Positions 21,201-23,523 of a DNA stretch of 23,523 nucleotides are shown one piece after another. The notes beneath the pieces were generated by a model, which did no database searches, was not told the origin of the DNA, and saw nothing but the letters and a program-made list of their open reading frames with translations. The first letter of the stretch is position 1. Each line of letters starts with the position of its first letter. The DNA is taken from positions 1-23,523 of the forward strand of contig JBNGIQ010007610.1 in NCBI GenBank assembly GCA_049999765.1. The letters are read 5' to 3'. Origin of the DNA: Phaeoceros laevis. Its lineage: Eukaryota > Anthocerotophyta > Anthocerotopsida > Notothyladales. The position numbers and the translations under genes were made by a program.

Positions 21201-21598
21201 TCAGCAATGCACCGCTTGAGAACTCTATAAAAAAGACCGGTTGGTACAAGGCATCCCCGTTGCACCAGAAGGTTTAACGCATTCACAGCGTCATTAATCC
21301 GTCCATCCTCGCAGAGTTTCTTGCACATTCTAACTTCCAAATCGCCCTCATGTCCTGCAAAAGCTCCTTGCCATTGAACTGAGGTGGATACAGGATCAGG
21401 AGGCCTGCTCATCATCCCAGCGTCCCACGTGGCTAGCCGGCAGTCCACCCAAGCACTCTTGTGCAGATTGTTTAGCCACAGGGCGAATTTGGACTCCATG
21501 TGTTCAAAATCAGGATGCCGGGGAGTCGGCTTGCTCCATCTGTTGTCCCACCATTGTGTAGGATCTGAGCAGCACCGATGCCATACACAATCCTGCAT
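18266..21598 (-). CDS. PPR-DYW organellar RNA-editing protein (2)
   Basis: PLS-class PPR protein with E and complete DYW domain, 1110 residues, intronless as read, and predicted to edit cytidines in organellar RNA. The frame stays open upstream to a TTG at 21622; the first ATG is 21598. That N-terminus (MQDCVWHRCCSDP) is not a clear targeting peptide, so a later ATG or an unseen first exon is possible. The PPR tract includes five near-duplicate triplets (residues about 290-805), then P2-L2-S2, E motifs and the PG box (EPGQSWW). The DYW deaminase domain has H1042-S-E1044, C1070-x-x-C1073 and the terminus CSCGDYW. Compared with PPR protein 1, the DYW domain is canonical and PG-box residues are kept. 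In the first tandem triplet the S motif is one residue short (VVLGCLVNMY against VVLGGSLVNMY), which removes or shifts an RNA-contacting position. It is convergent with the receptor kinase. Confidence 0.92.
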   Translation of the reverse strand: MQDCVWHRCCSDPTQWWDNRWSKPTPRHPDFEHMESKFALWLNNLHKSAWVDCRLATWDAGMMSRPPDPVSTSVQWQGAFAGHEGDLEVRMCKKLCEDGRINDAVNALNLLVQRGCLVPTGLFYRVLKRCIADKDLVLGRQIHALTVESGYEGDDFLATHLISLYASHGRLEEAMRVFTKVSKPSAYSWANIIFAYARHGEGAQAISLYLQMRESGVEPDNRIYVAVLKACASAGNLVAGKEVHARILASPGKPDIFVQTGLLDMYAKCGSLENARSVFNRLPDKNTVTWNAMLAGYAQKGMGQEALSLYSSMQQEGSQPNSVTFICLLQACSSVGAGALHAGRKLHAQINERGLQDNVVLGCLVNMYARCGNIEDARILFDRLLDKNTVTWNAMLAGYAQQGMGLEALHLYDAKKEEGFFSPDSVTFICLLQACASVGVGALHEGKKLQAQIEERGLQDDVVISCSLVNMYAKCGSLEDARRLFDRIPERDVVTWNAMIAGYAQQGMGWKALGLYSSMQHEGLTAPNTVTFTSLLQACASVGVGALHEGKQLHAQIEERGMQHDVVLGNSLVHMYAKCGGLEDARSVFERLSDKNVITWTAIIAGYAQQGKGQDALSLYDGMQQEGLSPPDPVTFVCLLQACASVGVEALHHGKQLHRQIKERKLEDDVVLGGSLVNMYAKCGSLVDARSVFDRLPDRTVVTWNAMLAGYAQQGLGQEALCLYSSMKQQSLFPPDSVTFVCLLQACATVAGLPLGKELHVEIDKLGMQADVVVGAALVNMYAKCGSMFDSQQVFDSLRERTVETWNALIGGYSRHGDSVVVFDLLDRMRLEGIRPDGITFLSVLAVCSHVGLVDKGRKYFEVMGTDHGIAPTAEHYTCMMDLLGRAGYLDEALQIATTMPFPPEDAVWLTLLGACQKWSNVEIGQRAFEFAVRLDGKVAAPYVLMSNIFARAQMWEEAKDMQARRKNYGAWKEPGQSWWTDGGGVVHTFVVGDKAHPESEGIYARLEQLVPKLKKAGYVPHLDSSLRDIPDYEKEAELCGHSEKLAIAFALNRTPEGTTIRVVKNLRVCEDCHTAIAYISNIEKRTIICRDASRFHVYKEGKCSCGDYW
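19184..20731 (-). repeat. Five tandem P-L-S triplets inside PPR gene 2
   Basis: Measured from the Trp codon of each P motif in coding order, the units are 20731-20426 (306 nt), 20425-20114, 20113-19802 and 19801-19490 (312 nt each), and 19489-19184 (306 nt). Shared wording includes WNAMLAGYAQQGMG, VTFICLLQACASVGVGALH, GKQLHAQIEERGLQ and LVNMYAKCGSLEDAR. Units 2, 3 and 4 carry a two-residue insertion in the L motif (SVGVGALH type) absent from PPR gene 1, so the two genes expanded independently. Confidence 0.85.
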
Positions 21599-22101
21599 CT
21601 CTGCTGGTTTCTCTTTAGACAATGCTTGGCATACCTAGTGGCCCACCAGTCTCAGGTCACCAGTCCTTGCATCAGTTGCACGCGCCGCAGTGCGCTGATT
21701 GCTAGCAAATCGGTAGTCAAAGCCCGGCCGGACACCCCCAAATCCAGCTGCAACGGGCTGAGAACCATGAGTCGAAAGGGATATTCACGAGCTGGCTCCT
21801 TCATCGAAGGAGCCAGCTCGTACAGCAGTCCTTCAAAGCGCATCCTCTCCTTCGGTCCACTCGTGCCGACGTTGTGAAGCTCGGTCTGCAACAGAATCAC
21901 CTCACTTCTTCCTTTGATGAGGCAGAGCATAATGGAGCTGCCTTCTTCAGCCCTGCTCCCGAGTCCCTAGACGCCCTCCGCGACTCCAAACATATATCCC
22001 ATATCGTCCTGGCGACCTGCTGTGCCTGTATATTATATTCCTGTTTCGCTCAAGGATAGCTGTGTTCGTTGGGTGGAGAGAAGGTTAGCATCCCCCTCGA
22101 T
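21599..22101. other. 5' flank of PPR gene 2, no clear gene
   Basis: This should contain the promoter of PPR gene 2. A 92-codon open frame on the minus strand (21652-21930) and overlapping frames on the plus strand match nothing I recognise. On the plus strand, a stretch near 21826-21870 (YSSPSKRILSFGPLVP) faintly recalls the Argonaute segment Y-D-G-x-K-S-L-x-T-A-G-P-L-P, which matters only with the next relic. A perfect hairpin lies at 21787-21821. Confidence 0.35.
21787..21821. repeat. Perfect inverted repeat, 16-bp arms, 3-nt loop
   Basis: The left arm ACGAGCTGGCTCCTTC (21787-21802) is the exact reverse complement of the right arm at 21806-21821, with ATC between them. The stem is GC-rich, so it would fold strongly as RNA or extruded DNA. 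No T-run follows, and no repeat copy is seen elsewhere in the window. Its role is unknown. Confidence 0.9.
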
Positions 22102-22330
22102 AAGGACGGGAAAAGTCTTCGGACTTACAACGTCAAGGTTAAGGCTCTCTACTTTCGGGTAGATCTCAACCAAGTTTTTTGACTCTGCAGCCAACGGGTT
22201 CGACATAGTCACTCACGCACACTGAAGTACAGTTTACAAGGGGTCTTTTAGGCGGAACATTTGTTGTCCTTGATATTTCCACCAAGCTTATGACTATGTT
22301 TCATGGCGGAATGGGGCGTGGTGACTCCGT
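22102..22330 (+). pseudogene. Possible Argonaute gene relic
   Basis: Three short stretches resemble consecutive parts of the plant Argonaute N/linker region, in the right order but in three different frames. TYNVKVKALYFRVDLNQVF (22123-22179) recalls the F-K-V-x-I-K-F-A-A-R-x-D-L segment. NGFDIVTHAH (22193-22222), followed by a stop, recalls L-D-I-V-L-R-E. GGTFVVLDISTKLMTM (22251-22298) recalls G-L-S-L-N-I-D-x-S. Spacing between the last two is too short by about 30 residues. If real, it is a frameshifted, deleted fragment without PAZ or PIWI. The match is by eye and could be chance. Confidence 0.3.
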
Positions 22331-23284
22331 GGTAAGATCGCTTCCTTCTCACGCTCGGTTCTTGCTCGAGCCCCCTTAGGGGGTGGACTGTCGCCACCAT
22401 GAACATTGTTCCACTGATGTCTTGTTCTTACTGATGTTCTTACAGCGGTTTGCAAAATATTGTTGACGAGTCTCAGCGAAAGCTGGTGAATTGCAATTAT
22501 TCAATATGCTCCCTCCCGCATTCGTGTAGTTTACGATAATCCTTTGTATTTTGCCTCAGGTTGGTCAAGGCATTAAAGCCTGCCGGTGTATCCCAAATGT
22601 TGCTAGGCAAATTGCTGTTGTTGATGCATGTTGAAGCTTTGCAATCTGATGCGCAAAGTTTGCCTAACCTACTGCACAGCTTTGTGCGCCGACAGCGAAG
22701 CAGTGAAATGGTGAAGAGCTCTGAAATTCCGCTGCTTGTGAGCTTAGGCAGGCAAGTTTAAGCAGCTTATCAATATATCTTGCTCCCGGCGCTGTAGTAT
22801 CAACCACTTCTTGCTGTATATCAATTGATAATAATTATAACATGGAAGGAAGGCTGATAGTCAATGCTATGACACATCCCACCTTTGGTCCCTAGAGGGC
22901 TGCTAGGGCGACCTTTAGGGCTAGACAGCTCTGCACCTTAGGCACACAGCAAGGCTGCTTTTTAACTTGAAGTCTGTAGCTTGATTTCGGTTTGCAGGCT
23001 TTATGTCACTTTTCGGCAAGTTTCAAGTCCAACATGACATGAGAGGGGAAGCGCGTGAAGTCAACCATGGAGACAACAAAGATCGTAGTAAGTTGGGCGT
23101 ACAAGTAATAGAGACACTTCATTTAATATAATATGATTTTGAGCTTTGTGATGGATCCGTTCTGGGATATTCTCTCAAGTGACTTGACCACTTCCACTAG
23201 TCTGACCCCTACTAATCAATCAGTATACTGCTCCTGCAAGCGGCCCGACAAATGAGTGCCCATCTAGCCACTTAGTCTCTTATA
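22331..23284. other. Non-coding region, nothing recognised
   Basis: There is no supported gene, RNA gene or mobile-element end. A 66-codon plus-strand frame at 22561-22761 has no recognisable similarity. The sequence becomes AT-richer toward the right, with stops in all frames. Confidence 0.4.

Positions 23285-23320
<36 letters not shown>
23285..23320. repeat. (TAG)12 microsatellite
   Basis: Twelve uninterrupted TAG triplets, preceded by TATA and followed by TAAAGAG. A perfect array of this length is likely to vary in length between individuals. Confidence 0.97.
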
Positions 23321-23322
<2 letters not shown>

Positions 23323-23523
23323 AAGAGCCGCGCTATACCAACTCCACAAGGGAATTGACCACGCCACCATTTCTGTGACTTGCCAGGTAGCGAGCTACCT
23401 AGCTAATCATCTATGGTGATTAAGCTATGTTAGTTTTTTAGGCCTATATTGCTCTAGTCTAGGGTTAATCTACTTTAAGAGGGCCATGTGGCCGAAGTGA
23501 ATGAAAGAACCAATTGATAGAGC

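Noticed and set aside
21652-21930. 92-codon minus-strand frame as a real gene
   Set aside because: No family match, no supporting splice partners upstream, and a perfect palindrome runs through it.
1-23523. tRNA, rRNA or intact transposon ends
   Set aside because: I looked for tRNA-like arms, rRNA-like stretches, long terminal repeats and terminal inverted repeats by eye and found none that I could support.

Overview
This window is nuclear DNA of a land plant. The evidence is spliceosomal GT-AG introns, two very large organellar RNA-editing proteins of the PPR-DYW class, a malectin-like/LRR receptor kinase, a plastid-type mitoferrin and a plant telo-box promoter element. Introns are short (54-137 nt, mostly 77-122), and the PPR-DYW genes are large and internally repetitive. 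This combination suggests an early-diverging lineage with a compact gene structure and heavy RNA editing, such as a lycophyte of the Selaginella type or a bryophyte. That placement is inference; the sequence does not prove it.

Layout. 1-2187: gene-poor, with an imperfect direct repeat, a frameshifted LRR receptor relic (-, 514-1046), a degenerate tandem repeat (about 1306-1438) and a decayed PPR fragment (-, about 1455-1790). 2188-4245 (-): a ten-exon WDR74/NSA1 homologue (ribosome biogenesis). 4246-4364: a 119-bp divergent promoter with a telo-box. 4365-5875 (+): an eight-exon 26S proteasome lid subunit RPN8. 6304-9662 (+): a PPR-DYW gene, probably with one intron near its 5' end. 10752-12110 (-): an intronless mitoferrin-like carrier, probably plastidial. 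13002-17804 (+): a receptor kinase of about 19 exons, including a 15-nt microexon inside the kinase catalytic loop. 18266-21598 (-): a second PPR-DYW gene, intronless as read. 21599-23523: no intact gene, but a perfect 16-bp hairpin, a possible Argonaute relic and a (TAG)12 microsatellite.

How the genes relate. WDR74 and RPN8 are two housekeeping genes sharing one short divergent promoter. The two PPR-DYW proteins belong to the same subfamily. Each contains five consecutive P-L-S triplets of about 102-104 residues that resemble one another, so both grew by internal duplication. They would be imported into mitochondria or plastids and edit specific cytidines. The mitoferrin-like carrier would move iron across the plastid envelope. 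The receptor kinase is a plasma-membrane sensor with no evident functional link to its neighbours. All exon models were assembled by hand from splice-site consensus, phase and family similarity, without transcript data.
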